This document shows, piece after piece, positions 36,817 through 45,136 of a stretch of 64,000 bases of DNA. Made by a program: the position numbers and the translations under genes. Below the pieces are notes generated by a model, which was not told the DNA's origin, searched no databases, and saw only the letters and a program-made list of their open reading frames with translations. Source of the DNA: Asanoa iriomotensis (GTDB lineage Bacteria > Actinomycetota > Actinomycetes > Mycobacteriales > Micromonosporaceae). The stretch covers positions 1-64,000 of the forward strand of contig NZ_BONC01000004.1 of assembly GCF_016862515.1 (NCBI RefSeq), read 5' to 3'. Within the stretch, counting starts at the first letter, position 1. Every line of letters begins with the position of its first letter.

Positions 36817-36894
36817 ATGAGCGAGCGAAGCGAGCGCAGCCAGCTCAGTTGCCGGCAGTCTCGCTCTGCCGACCGAAGGGAGGCAGCGGCGTGA
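36817..36894 (+). CDS. 25-residue leader ORF, Ser/Arg-rich
   Basis: A 25-codon ORF starts at the ATG at 36817 with AGGAG at 36805-36809 (7 nt spacing), a textbook ribosome-binding site. It begins MSERSERSQLSC and is rich in Ser, Arg and Ala, with a single Cys. Its TGA overlaps the GTG start of the following flavoprotein gene as GTGA. A leader peptide that couples translation of the next gene is the simplest reading. The GAGCGAAGCGAGCG run also resembles part of the intergenic repeats, so a repeat-derived ORF is possible. Confidence 0.5.
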   Translation: MSERSERSQLSCRQSRSADRREAAA

Positions 36895-38249
36895 CTGCTG
36901 CCGACGCGACGGCGGCGCGCGTGGAACGCGCGACCGGCAACCAAGCCCAGCTTGCCCGATATTTCGTTTGGATCGGACTTGCCTGCAATGTGGCGATCGT
37001 CGAGATCCTGTTCTTCACGGGCGATCCGGCGAAGAACGACCTGATCGGCATCGCCAAGTTCATCGCCCTGCATGCCGCGCTGCTGATGATGCTCCAACTG
37101 CTGCTCGTGGCCCGGCTGCCGTGGCTCGACACCTGGATCGGCGCCGACAAGCTGACCGCCTGGCACCGCTGGACCGGGTTCGCCCTGTTCTGGGCGGTGG
37201 TGCTGCACGCGAGCTTCATCCTGGTGGGGTACGCCCGCCTCAGCGACATCTCCGTCTTCGCGCAGATCGACGTGTTCCTCGGGATCTTCCCGACGCTGCT
37301 CGGCATGCTCGCGGTCTCGCTGATCGTGATCGTGGTGGCGCTGTCGGTGCGGTTCGCCCGGCGCCGGCTCTCCTACGAGCTGTGGCACGCGATCCACGTC
37401 ATCCTCTACGTCGCCGTCGCGCTGGCCGTGCTGCACCAGCTCTACGAGGGCAGCACGTTCCGGGCCAACGCGCTGACCACCGCGTACTGGTGGGGGCTCT
37501 GGGGTCTGGTGATCGTGTCCCTGCTGCACGGTCGGCTGGTCACGCCGCTGCTCCGCAACGCCCGGCACAAGCTGCGGGTGGCCGCGGTCGTGCCGGAGTC
37601 GCCCACCGTGACCTCGGTGTACGTGACCGGGCGCGACCTGGCCGGGATCGAGGCGCGGGCCGGGCAGTTCTTCATCTGGCGCTTCCTGACCAAGGGACGG
37701 TGGTGGCAGGCCAACCCGTTCTCGATCTCCTCGACGCCGGACGGTGAGGTGCTCCGGCTGACGGCGCGGGCGGTCGGGAAGACCAGCGCGGGCCTGCGCG
37801 ACCTGCCGGTCGGTTCCAGGGTCTTCGTCGAGGGGCCGTACGGCGCGTTCACCACGCTGCACCGCACCCGCGACGCGACGCTGCTGATCGCGGGCGGGGT
37901 CGGGATCACGCCGATCCGCTCGCTGCTGGGCGAGCTCGACGGGCCGGTGACGGTGCTCTACCGGGTGCCGACCGAGGCCGACGCGGTGCTGCTCTCGGAG
38001 CTGGGGCACTACGTGACCAACGCCGGCGTGACCGTGCACCTGCTGACCGGCCGCACCGGCGCCGGGCTGCCGCCCAACTTCCCGTTCGCGCCGGCCAACC
38101 TCACGGCGATGGTGCCGGACATCAGAGAGCGTGACGTGTACGTGTGTGGCCCGCCCGCGATGACCGACACCGTGCTGAAGGCGCTGAAGGAGATCGGCGT
38201 GCCGAAGCGCCAGGTGCACGCGGAACGGTTCGCGCTGGCGGGCGACTAG
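36891..38249 (+). CDS. Ferric reductase-like membrane flavohaemoprotein
   Basis: Encodes 452 aa. About six transmembrane helices (40-240) include paired His for haem: [20 protein letters not shown] and [18 protein letters not shown]. The FAD-binding domain has [13 protein letters not shown] near residue 280, and the NAD(P) domain has [15 protein letters not shown] near 340 and [11 protein letters not shown] near 420. It moves electrons from NAD(P)H through FAD and haem to an external acceptor. The GTG at 36891 follows GGGAGG and overlaps the leader ORF stop. Its stop shares CTAG with the convergent mnmA. Confidence 0.9.
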   Translation: MTAADATAARVERATGNQAQLARYFVWIGLACNVAIVEILFFTGDPAKNDLIGIAKFIALHAALLMMLQLLLVARLPWLDTWIGADKLTAWHRWTGFALFWAVVLHASFILVGYARLSDISVFAQIDVFLGIFPTLLGMLAVSLIVIVVALSVRFARRRLSYELWHAIHVILYVAVALAVLHQLYEGSTFRANALTTAYWWGLWGLVIVSLLHGRLVTPLLRNARHKLRVAAVVPESPTVTSVYVTGRDLAGIEARAGQFFIWRFLTKGRWWQANPFSISSTPDGEVLRLTARAVGKTSAGLRDLPVGSRVFVEGPYGAFTTLHRTRDATLLIAGGVGITPIRSLLGELDGPVTVLYRVPTEADAVLLSELGHYVTNAGVTVHLLTGRTGAGLPPNFPFAPANLTAMVPDIRERDVYVCGPPAMTDTVLKALKEIGVPKRQVHAERFALAGD

Positions 38250-39316
38250 CGGATCGTGGCCGAGCCCAGGACGACGTCGCCGCCGGCGTCTGGGCGGTAG
38301 GCCACGACGGCCTGGCCCGGTGCCACTCCCCTGGCCGGGGTGCGCAGCGACGCGACCAGCGCGCCGTCGGCCATGGTGACCACGCCGGGCAGTGGCGTGC
38401 CGTGCGCGCGCAGCTGCACCTCGCACTCGACCGGGCCGTCCGGCAACGGGCCGCCGGTCCACACCGGACGCTCACCGGTCACCGTGGACACTTCGAGCGC
38501 CTCGGCCGGGCCGACCGTCACCGTGTTGGTCACCGGCGTGATCGACAGGACGTAGCGCGGCTTGCCGTCGGGCGCCGGCACGCCGATGTTGAGGCCGCGG
38601 CGTTGGCCGACCGTGTAGGCGTAGGCGCCCGCGTGCGAGCCGACCACCGCGCCGGTCAGCGCGTCGACGATGTCACCGGGCTCCTCGCCCAACCGTTGGG
38701 ACAGGAAGCCGCGGGTGTCGCCGTCGGCGATGAAGCAGATGTCGTGCGAGTCGGGCTTGTCCGCGACGGACAGGCCGCGCGCCGCCGCCTCCTCGCGCAC
38801 CTGGGCCTTGGTCGAGTCGCCGAGCGGGAACATCGACCGGTCGAGTTGCTCGCGGGTGAGCACGGCCAGCACGTACGACTGGTCCTTGGCCAGGTCGACA
38901 CTGCGCCGCAGCAGACCGTCGGCGCCGAGCCGGGCGTGGTGGCCGGTGACCACCGCGTCGAAGCCGAGCGCGATCGCCCGGTCCAGCACCGCGGCGAACT
39001 TGATCTTCTCGTTGCAGCGCAGGCACGGGTTCGGGGTGCGGCCCGCGGCGTACTCCGCGACGAAGTCGTCGACGACGTCCTCGTGGAACCGGTCGGCCAT
39101 GTCCCACACGTAGAACGGGATGCCGATCACGTCGGCCGCGCGTCGGGCGTCACGGGAGTCTTCCAGCGTGCAGCAGCCCCGCGCGCCGGACCGGTAGGTC
39201 TGCGGGTTGCGGGACAGCGCCAGGTGCACGCCGGTGACGTCGTGCCCGGCCGCCGCGGCGCGTGCGGCCGCGACGGCGGAGTCGACTCCGCCGGACATCG
39301 CTGCGAGAACCCTCAC
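38246..39316 (-). CDS. mnmA: tRNA 2-thiouridylase MnmA
   Basis: Encodes 356 aa. The PP-loop [12 protein letters not shown] is at residues 6-17. The catalytic Cys pair lies in [14 protein letters not shown] (about 97) and in [13 protein letters not shown] (about 193), and the C-terminal beta-barrel is present. It thiolates U34 of tRNA Lys, Glu and Gln using sulfur from a cysteine desulfurase, which is encoded just upstream. The GTG at 39316 has TACCCT 7 nt upstream and is probably leaderless. It is convergent with the flavohaemoprotein gene. Confidence 0.96.
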   Translation of the reverse strand: MRVLAAMSGGVDSAVAAARAAAAGHDVTGVHLALSRNPQTYRSGARGCCTLEDSRDARRAADVIGIPFYVWDMADRFHEDVVDDFVAEYAAGRTPNPCLRCNEKIKFAAVLDRAIALGFDAVVTGHHARLGADGLLRRSVDLAKDQSYVLAVLTREQLDRSMFPLGDSTKAQVREEAAARGLSVADKPDSHDICFIADGDTRGFLSQRLGEEPGDIVDALTGAVVGSHAGAYAYTVGQRRGLNIGVPAPDGKPRYVLSITPVTNTVTVGPAEALEVSTVTGERPVWTGGPLPDGPVECEVQLRAHGTPLPGVVTMADGALVASLRTPARGVAPGQAVVAYRPDAGGDVVLGSATIR

Positions 39317-39338
39317 GGCAGCAAGGGTACGCGTCGGC

Positions 39339-40505
39339 TCACCGCGACGACTTGATCATGCCGGCTCGGCGGGCCCGCTCCACCGCGGCGGGCAGGGCGG
39401 CGACCAGCGCGTCGACGTCGGCCTGGGTCGAGGTGTGGCCCAGGGTGAAGCGCAGCGACGAGCGCGCCCGGGCGTCGTCGTTGCCCATCGCGAGCAGCAC
39501 GTGTGACGGCTGTGCGACGCCGGCCGAGCAGGCCGAACCCGTCGAGCAGGCCACGCCCTGCGCGTCCAGCAGCAGCAGCAGCGCGTCGCCCTCGCAGCCG
39601 GGGAACGAGAAGTGCGCGTTGCTGGGCAGCCGGTCGACCGGGTCGCCGTTGTAGATCACGTCCGGCACGGCCGCGCGTACGCCCTCGACGAGGGAGTCGC
39701 GGAGGGCGGCGACGCGGGCCGCGTACTCCCGCTGGGTCTTGACGCTCGTCTCCACCGCGACCGCGAAAGCGACGATCCCGGGCGCGTCGAGCGTGCCCGA
39801 GCGGACGTCGCGCTCCTGGCCGCCGCCGTGCGACAAGGGCGTGACGGTGACGTCGCGGCCGAGCAGCAGCGCGCCGACGCCGACCGGGCCGCCGAGCTTG
39901 TGTCCGGTGAGCGTGAGCGCGGCGGCGCCGCTCGCGGCGAAGTCGACCGGGACCTGGCCGACGGCCTGCACGGCGTCGGTGTGGAACGGCACCTTGGCGG
40001 CGGCGGACAGGGCGGCGAGGTCGGCCACCGGCTGGAGCGTGCCCACCTCGTTGTTGGCCCACATGGCGGTGACCACGGCGACGTCGTCGTCGAGCGCCTC
40101 GGCCAGCGCGGCGGGGTCGAGCCGGCCGGCCGCGTCGACCGGCAGCCAGGTCGCGACGGCGCCCTCGTGCCGGACCAGCCATTCGACCGAGTCGAGGACG
40201 GCGTGGTGTTCGACCGAGCTGGCGATCACCCGGACCCGCCCCGGCCGCTCGGCGCGCCGCGCCCAGAAGATGCCCTTGACGGCGAGGTTGTCGGCTTCGG
40301 TGCCGCCGCCCGTGAAGATCACCTCAGAGGGCCGGGCGCCGAGGGCGGCCGCGATCCGCTCGCGGGACTCCTCGACGTGCCGGCGCGCGCAGCGCCCCGC
40401 GGCGTGCAGCGATGAAGGGTTGCCGACCTCCCGTGCCGTGGCGGCGTAGGCCTCGATGGCCTCGTCGAGCATCGGCGTGGTGGCGGCGTGATCCAGGTAT
40501 GCCAT
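39339..40505 (-). CDS. Cysteine desulfurase (IscS/NifS family)
   Basis: Encodes 388 aa. PLP-binding Lys in [11 protein letters not shown] near residue 203, catalytic Cys in [16 protein letters not shown] near 325, and the start [12 protein letters not shown] identify a group II-like NifS/IscS enzyme. It releases sulfur from cysteine as a persulfide. Its place immediately upstream of mnmA suggests it feeds tRNA thiolation. The ATG at 40505 is used; a GTG one codon earlier is possible. Confidence 0.94.
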   Translation of the reverse strand: MAYLDHAATTPMLDEAIEAYAATAREVGNPSSLHAAGRCARRHVEESRERIAAALGARPSEVIFTGGGTEADNLAVKGIFWARRAERPGRVRVIASSVEHHAVLDSVEWLVRHEGAVATWLPVDAAGRLDPAALAEALDDDVAVVTAMWANNEVGTLQPVADLAALSAAAKVPFHTDAVQAVGQVPVDFAASGAAALTLTGHKLGGPVGVGALLLGRDVTVTPLSHGGGQERDVRSGTLDAPGIVAFAVAVETSVKTQREYAARVAALRDSLVEGVRAAVPDVIYNGDPVDRLPSNAHFSFPGCEGDALLLLLDAQGVACSTGSACSAGVAQPSHVLLAMGNDDARARSSLRFTLGHTSTQADVDALVAALPAAVERARRAGMIKSSR

Positions 40506-40541
40506 CACGGTTCAGCGTAGCCCCGTGCGGTCCTTACGTGA

Positions 40542-40575
40542 GGAAGGGACCCTTGCCGAGGCAAGGATCCCTTCC
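40542..40575. terminator. Terminator hairpin after etfA
   Basis: GGAAGGGACCCTTGCC pairs with GGCAAGGATCCCTTCC over 16 bp with one mismatch and almost no loop. It lies just past the etfA stop and before the cysteine desulfurase start, so it should end the etfBA transcript. Confidence 0.8.
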
Positions 40576-40583
40576 CGGTCGGG

Positions 40584-41543
40584 TCACTTACGCTTGCGGA
40601 TCTCTTCGGCTGCCTGGGGTACGACCTTGAACAGGTCGCCGACGATGCCGTAGTCGGCCAGCTCGAAGATCGGTGCCTCGGCGTCCTTGTTGACCGCCAC
40701 GATGGTCTTCGAGGTCTGCATGCCGGCCCGGTGCTGGATGGCGCCGGAGATGCCCAGTGCGATGTAGAGCTGCGGTGAGACGGTCTTGCCGGTCTGCCCG
40801 ACCTGGAACTGGTGCGGGTAGAAACCGGAGTCGACCGCGGCCCGGGACGCGCCGACGGCGCCGCCGAGCAGGTCGGCCAGCTCCTCGACCAGCTTGAAGT
40901 TGTCGCCGCTGCCGACACCACGACCGCCGGAGACCACCACCGAGGCCTCGGTCAGCTCGGGGCGCGAGCCCTTCTGCTCGGTGACCCGGTCGACGACCTT
41001 GGCCAGGGTGTCCGCCGCGCCGAGGCTGACCTGCAGCTCCTCGACGGCCGGCGTCGCGGCCTGCGGGGCGGGCGTGAGCGAGTTCGGGCGGACGGTGGCG
41101 ATCGGGATGCCCCGGGTGACCTTCGACTGGACGATGACCTGGCCGGCGAACGCCGGCTGGGTCGCGGTGCCGTCCGCGGTGAGCGCGATCGCGTCGGTGA
41201 GCAGGCCGTTGTCGAGCTTGACGGCCAGCCGGCCGGCGATCTCCTTGCCCTCCTGGGTGGACGGCAGCAGCACCGCCGCGGGCTGCACCCGGCGGACCAG
41301 CTCGGCCAGGGCGGTCGCCTTCGGCGCCACCAGGTGGCCGTCGATGTCGGCGCTCTCACCGGCGTAGACCTTCTCGGCGCCGTACTCGCCGAGCTTGTCG
41401 ACCATCGCGGCGGTGGCGCCGGCGGCGCCGAACACGACCGCGGACGGCGACCCGATCTGCCTCGCCAGGGTCAGCAGCTCGAGGGTGACCTTCTTGACCG
41501 TGAAGTCGCGGGTGGCCTCGACCAGGACCAGAACCTCAGCCAT
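40584..41543 (-). CDS. etfA: Electron transfer flavoprotein alpha subunit
   Basis: Encodes 319 aa. The C-terminal FAD domain has [16 protein letters not shown] near residue 200, [24 protein letters not shown] near 260 and the [20 protein letters not shown] signature near 290. With EtfB it carries electrons from acyl-CoA dehydrogenases to the respiratory chain. It lies 15 bp downstream of etfB and is followed by a strong hairpin, so etfB-etfA is a two-gene operon. Confidence 0.96.
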   Translation of the reverse strand: MAEVLVLVEATRDFTVKKVTLELLTLARQIGSPSAVVFGAAGATAAMVDKLGEYGAEKVYAGESADIDGHLVAPKATALAELVRRVQPAAVLLPSTQEGKEIAGRLAVKLDNGLLTDAIALTADGTATQPAFAGQVIVQSKVTRGIPIATVRPNSLTPAPQAATPAVEELQVSLGAADTLAKVVDRVTEQKGSRPELTEASVVVSGGRGVGSGDNFKLVEELADLLGGAVGASRAAVDSGFYPHQFQVGQTGKTVSPQLYIALGISGAIQHRAGMQTSKTIVAVNKDAEAPIFELADYGIVGDLFKVVPQAAEEIRKRK

Positions 41544-41558
41544 GACTGTGCCTCCCTC

Positions 41559-42335
41559 TCAGACGAACTTCTCGGACGACAGGAACTCGACCAGCGCGAC
41601 GCCGCCGTTGCCGTCGTCGGTGACCCGCTGGCCACCCTGCCGCGGCGGGCGCTTCGCGTGCTCGACCACCTGCGACGACGCGCCGGCGAAACCCACCTCG
41701 GCGGCGTCGATGCCCAGATCGGCCAGCGCCAGAGTCTGCACCGGCTTCTTCTTGGCGGCCATGATCCCCTTGAACGACGGGTAGCGGGGCTCGTTGATCG
41801 TGTCCCACACGCTGACGACCGCCGGGGTGTTCGCGGTGACGACCTCGTACCCCTCCTCGGTCTGCCGTTCGATCGTGAGCGTGCCGCCCTCGACGGTCAG
41901 CTTCCGCGCGCCGGTCAACGCCGCCACGCCCATCCGCTCCGCGATCATGTGCGGCATCACCTGCACACGGCCGTCGGTCGACTCCGCACCCGCGATCACC
42001 AGATCCGGGTTGAGCGTCCCGAGCGCCGCCGCGAGGACCTTCGACGTGGCCAGGGCGCACGAGCCGTGCAGGGCGTCGTCGATGACGTGGACGGCCTTGT
42101 CCGGACCCATCGACAGCGCCTTGCGGATCGACTCCGCCGCACGCTCCGGACCCATCGTGAGGATCGTGACCTCGCCGCCGTGCGCCTCCTGGATCTTCAA
42201 CGCCTCCTCGATGGCGTACTCGTCCATCTCGTTGATGACGTTGTTGGCCGACTGACGTTCGACCGTGTTGTCGCCAGACAGACTGCGCTCCGAGCCGGAG
42301 TCAGGCACCTGCTTGACGAGGACGACGATATTCAT
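41559..42335 (-). CDS. etfB: Electron transfer flavoprotein beta subunit
   Basis: Encodes 258 aa. Start MNIVVLVKQVPDSGSER, then NEMDEYAIEEALKI, a ligand-binding stretch VIAGAESTDGRVQVMPHMIAE near residue 115 and the family mark TPAVVSVWDTINEPRYPSFKGIMAAKKK near 175 define EtfB. It pairs with EtfA to accept electrons from flavin dehydrogenases. A palindrome 26 nt upstream of the ATG (42362-42375) suggests control by a TetR-type fatty-acid regulator. Confidence 0.96.
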   Translation of the reverse strand: MNIVVLVKQVPDSGSERSLSGDNTVERQSANNVINEMDEYAIEEALKIQEAHGGEVTILTMGPERAAESIRKALSMGPDKAVHVIDDALHGSCALATSKVLAAALGTLNPDLVIAGAESTDGRVQVMPHMIAERMGVAALTGARKLTVEGGTLTIERQTEEGYEVVTANTPAVVSVWDTINEPRYPSFKGIMAAKKKPVQTLALADLGIDAAEVGFAGASSQVVEHAKRPPRQGGQRVTDDGNGGVALVEFLSSEKFV

Positions 42336-42361
42336 CGCGTTTCGACGACCCTCCTGGTTGG

Positions 42362-42375
42362 TTAACGAGCGTTTA
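42362..42375. promoter_or_regulatory. Palindrome upstream of etfB, possible TetR-type operator
   Basis: TTAACGAGCGTTTA is symmetric at AACG/CGTT with outer T and A, matching the pattern TnAACGnnCGTTnA. It lies 26 nt upstream of the etfB start. TetR-type regulators of acyl-CoA metabolism often bind such short dyads; the regulator is not identified. Confidence 0.45.
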
Positions 42376-42511
42376 GGTCGCAGCCTGCCGGGCGGGCGAA
42401 CACCCGGTCAATCGCGGGGCGGTGTGGAGTTGCCCACCTGACACCCAGCGCTAACTTACCCGCCAGTAGCTTCCCGTCCGCAGAGCATCAGCGTGACACG
42501 GCTCACGCCGG

Positions 42512-42913
42512 TCACGCGAGCGCGGCACGCACCTTGGCCAGGACGGCTGCTTCGGTCGCGTTGACACCGTGGCTCGCCTCGGCCGCCCGCTGCGCCGCGG
42601 ACAGCACCGCGTCGCGGTAGTTCTCGACCTCGTCGGGCGCCTTCGCGCGCAGGATGGCGAGCGACTGCGACAGCGCCGGCAGCACCTCGGCCTCGACCCG
42701 GCCCGGGTCCTTGCGCGGGAACTTCGGCAGGCCGCCGCTGGTCAGCACGTCACGGGCCAGGCCGCGGGCGCCGGTGAACGCGCCGGACGCCGCGACGCTC
42801 TCGCGCACCATCGCCAGGAACCCGGGCTCCGCGTTGGAGACGAGATAGACAACCCCGAAGGCGGCGCGCTTGAGGGTCGCCCGCTCGTTGTCGGTCAGCT
42901 CAGCCACGATCAC
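42512..42913 (-). CDS. Conserved-looking hypothetical protein, all-helical
   Basis: Encodes 133 aa from the GTG at 42913, which overlaps the stop of the upstream GNAT gene (GTGA). The predicted protein is mostly amphipathic helix (ELTDNERATLKRAAFGVVYL, VLPALSQSLAILRAKAPDEV) without signal peptide or membrane segment. No family is recognised. Overlap with the acetyltransferase suggests joint expression. The 176 bp between this gene and etfB hold the etfB promoter. Confidence 0.75.
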   Translation of the reverse strand: MIVAELTDNERATLKRAAFGVVYLVSNAEPGFLAMVRESVAASGAFTGARGLARDVLTSGGLPKFPRKDPGRVEAEVLPALSQSLAILRAKAPDEVENYRDAVLSAAQRAAEASHGVNATEAAVLAKVRAALA

Positions 42914-43707
42914 GGATGGTAGACGTAGGGCGTGGTCGTGGTGACCGCCACGAACCCCAACCGCTCCAGGATCGGCCGGCTGTCGGCGGAGGCGTCGACC
43001 TGGAGGAGCGTGTAGCCGTTGGCCTCGGCCAGCCGGGCCCGGTGCGCGACCAGGGCGCGGTAGATGCCGCGGCGCCGGTACGCCGGCAGCGTCGAACCGC
43101 CCCACAGCGTGGCGAACGCCGTGCCGGGAACGAATCTCACCCACCCGGCGCTGACCACCTCGCGCGTGTCGGCGTCCTCGGCGACGGTCACCGCCAGGTC
43201 GGTCGGGTGTGCGGCGAGCTCGTCGTGGAGCATGTCGGCGATCCAGCTCCGGTCGTCGCCCCAGACCGCCTCCTCCATCCGCGCGATGCGGTCGAAGTCG
43301 GCGCGGTCGGTGACGTCGCGGAGGCGTACGCCCGTCGGCAGCACCGGCAGCGCGGCCGCCAGCGGCGCGACCGGGCCGATCACGACGGTCTCCTGCTCCT
43401 CCGGGGCGAAGCCGTGTGCCTCGAGCCGCTCGGCGAGATCCTTGGGCTCGTCGTGGCCGTGCAGCTTCCACTCGACCCGCTCGCCGCGGTCGCGGAAGTG
43501 GTCGACCTGCCGGGCGATCAGGGCGTCCAGCTCGGCTCCGTCGAGGCCGCCGAGGTCCTGGTAGACGACGTAGCCGCCGCCCATCATCGCGGACGCGCGC
43601 TTGAGCGGGCCGTCGTGCTCGACGGTCACCCCCGGCAGCTCCGGATCGTAGGCGCGGAGCTGGCTGTCGTAGGCGGCCCGTAGGGCGGCGACGTCGAGTT
43701 CGGTCAC
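42910..43707 (-). CDS. GNAT acetyltransferase
   Basis: Encodes 265 aa. The C-terminal ~130 residues are the GNAT fold: VSAGWVRFVPGTAFATLWGGSTLPAYRRRGIYRALV carries the acetyl-CoA loop (RRRGIY), followed by LLQVDASADSRPILERLGF. The N-terminal ~120 residues look like a degenerate second GNAT-like half. The GTG at 43707 has TAACCT 6 nt upstream and is probably leaderless. Overlaps the next gene by 4 nt. Substrate unknown. Confidence 0.85.
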   Translation of the reverse strand: MTELDVAALRAAYDSQLRAYDPELPGVTVEHDGPLKRASAMMGGGYVVYQDLGGLDGAELDALIARQVDHFRDRGERVEWKLHGHDEPKDLAERLEAHGFAPEEQETVVIGPVAPLAAALPVLPTGVRLRDVTDRADFDRIARMEEAVWGDDRSWIADMLHDELAAHPTDLAVTVAEDADTREVVSAGWVRFVPGTAFATLWGGSTLPAYRRRGIYRALVAHRARLAEANGYTLLQVDASADSRPILERLGFVAVTTTTPYVYHP

Positions 43708-43747
43708 CCGATCAGGTTATGAGGTTCTGTCGACCGATAATCGAAGC

Positions 43748-44119
43748 GTGATCAAGCGGTGGTTCGACACCCAGGACGTGGGTGAGACGCCGGACTACCG
43801 GTTTTCGCTGGCCAACGAGCGCACGTTCCTGGCCTGGATCCGGACCGCGTTGGCGCTGGTCGCGGGCGGTCTGGCGGTGGCGCAGTTCCTGCCCGTGCTC
43901 GGGATCGCCCACCTGCGTGAGGTGATCGCGGTGGCGTTGCTGGTGCTCGGCGGTTTCGTGGCGTTGCGCGCCGTCGACCACTGGGCGCGGGCCGAGCGGG
44001 CAATGCGGCAACGCCGTGACCTGCCGCCGTCGCGCTTCCCGGCGATCTTGTCCATCCTGGTCGCTCTCGGCGCGTTGCTGCTGGTGGCGGCGGTGTTGGT
44101 GCAGGCCGCCCGTGGCTGA
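43748..44119 (+). CDS. DUF202 (YidH-type) membrane protein
   Basis: Encodes 123 aa. The DUF202 signature DYRFSLANERTFLAWIRTAL near residue 16 precedes three hydrophobic segments. Members are small inner-membrane proteins of unknown role. The GTG at 43748 has GATAAT 6 nt upstream and is probably leaderless. It overlaps a second DUF202-like gene by 8 nt; the two likely form one complex. Confidence 0.88.
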   Translation: MIKRWFDTQDVGETPDYRFSLANERTFLAWIRTALALVAGGLAVAQFLPVLGIAHLREVIAVALLVLGGFVALRAVDHWARAERAMRQRRDLPPSRFPAILSILVALGALLLVAAVLVQAARG

Positions 44120-44450
44120 GCCCGTCGAGTCCTCGGAGTTCCGCGTCGCGGACACCGGCGTGGCGTGGATCCGCACCCGGTTCGCCTGGGGGCGCACCGT
44201 CTTGGCGCTGTCGGTGACGGCGGTGCTCGCGGCCCGGTTCGGTGTGCGGCACGGCACACTGGGCGCCGTGTTCGCGGCCATCGCCATCGCCGGCTGGGGC
44301 CTGGGCGGGCTCTGGGTGCTGGGCCGCGTCCGGCAGCTCTCGGGCCACTCGCGACCGGTGTCGGCGGCGACGCCGCGGGTCCTGCTGATCGCGGCGTTGA
44401 TCGTCCCCGCCTACTCGATTCTCGGCTTGCTGATGCTTTTCGCACTTTGA
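44112..44450 (+). CDS. Second DUF202-like membrane protein
   Basis: Encodes 112 aa from a GTG that overlaps the first DUF202 gene by 8 nt. The pattern VADTGVAWIRTRFAWGRTVLAL is a looser form of the same signature (conserved WIRT), followed by two to three hydrophobic segments. The pair resembles other two-gene DUF202 operons (YidG/YidH type). Function unknown. Confidence 0.8.
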   Translation: MAEPVESSEFRVADTGVAWIRTRFAWGRTVLALSVTAVLAARFGVRHGTLGAVFAAIAIAGWGLGGLWVLGRVRQLSGHSRPVSAATPRVLLIAALIVPAYSILGLLMLFAL

Positions 44451-44511
44451 CAACCGTTTTGGCAACGGTACGGGGTGGCCGCGACTGGTGCGGACGGTCC
44501 ATCATGTCCGC

Positions 44512-44916
44512 ATGGCGCGCCTCTACGGACTTCTCTTCGTGGCCCAGCTCGTGCTGGCAGTGGCTGCGTTGATCAGCTGCCTGTCCGCCGACGAGGGTGA
44601 GATCCGCGCACTACCGCGCATCGTCTGGGTGCTCGTCATCCTGTTCTTCCCGCTGGTCGGCGGCATCGCGTGGTTCGTCGCGGGCCGGCCCGAGCAGCGC
44701 TCGGCGGGCGACGGCGCGCGGTGGCGGCCCGGCGCCGGGTTTCCCGAGCACCAACGGCCGCGCCCGACGGCGCCCGACGACGACCCCGAGTTCCTCAAGT
44801 CGATCAACGACCAGCAGCGCACCTCGGACGCTGAGCTGTTCGAGCGCTGGGAGGCCGACCTGCGGCGGCGCGAGGAAGACCTACGCCAGGAAAAGGACGA
44901 CCCGCCTCGCGGGTGA
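44512..44916 (+). CDS. PLDc_N-type membrane protein with charged tail
   Basis: Encodes 134 aa. Two hydrophobic segments (LYGLLFVAQLVLAVAALIS and IVWVLVILFFPLVGGIAWFVAGRP) form the phospholipase D nuclease N-terminal (cardiolipin synthase N-terminal) motif. No PLD catalytic domain follows. The C-terminal ~65 residues are highly charged and helical (DAELFERWEADLRRREEDL), possibly coiled coil. The ATG at 44512 is used. The spacer from 44917 to 45136 contains the promoter of the AfsR-like gene and nothing else recognisable. Confidence 0.8.
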   Translation: MARLYGLLFVAQLVLAVAALISCLSADEGEIRALPRIVWVLVILFFPLVGGIAWFVAGRPEQRSAGDGARWRPGAGFPEHQRPRPTAPDDDPEFLKSINDQQRTSDAELFERWEADLRRREEDLRQEKDDPPRG

Positions 44917-45136
44917 CCAGCGCCGGCGGCCGACGGTCGGCCGAAGGCAGAGGGAGGACGCGGCCCCCCGTTGGCCGCGTCAACCCCCCTCCGGCGGCCG
45001 ATTGCGCGCAGGGCGGTGCGGCCGGTGCCTACTGTGCAAGGCCGGTGTTGGATCTGCGTTGGCTGAACCAGCAAGGGATGGCGTTCGTGCGCTAACGTGA
45101 GTAACCGTCTTTGCCATGGTAACAACGGGAGATGCC

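Noticed and set aside
35940-38462. 840-codon minus-strand open frame over FkbM, the flavohaemoprotein and mnmA
   Set aside because: It crosses three well-supported genes in other frames and shows no protein-like composition.
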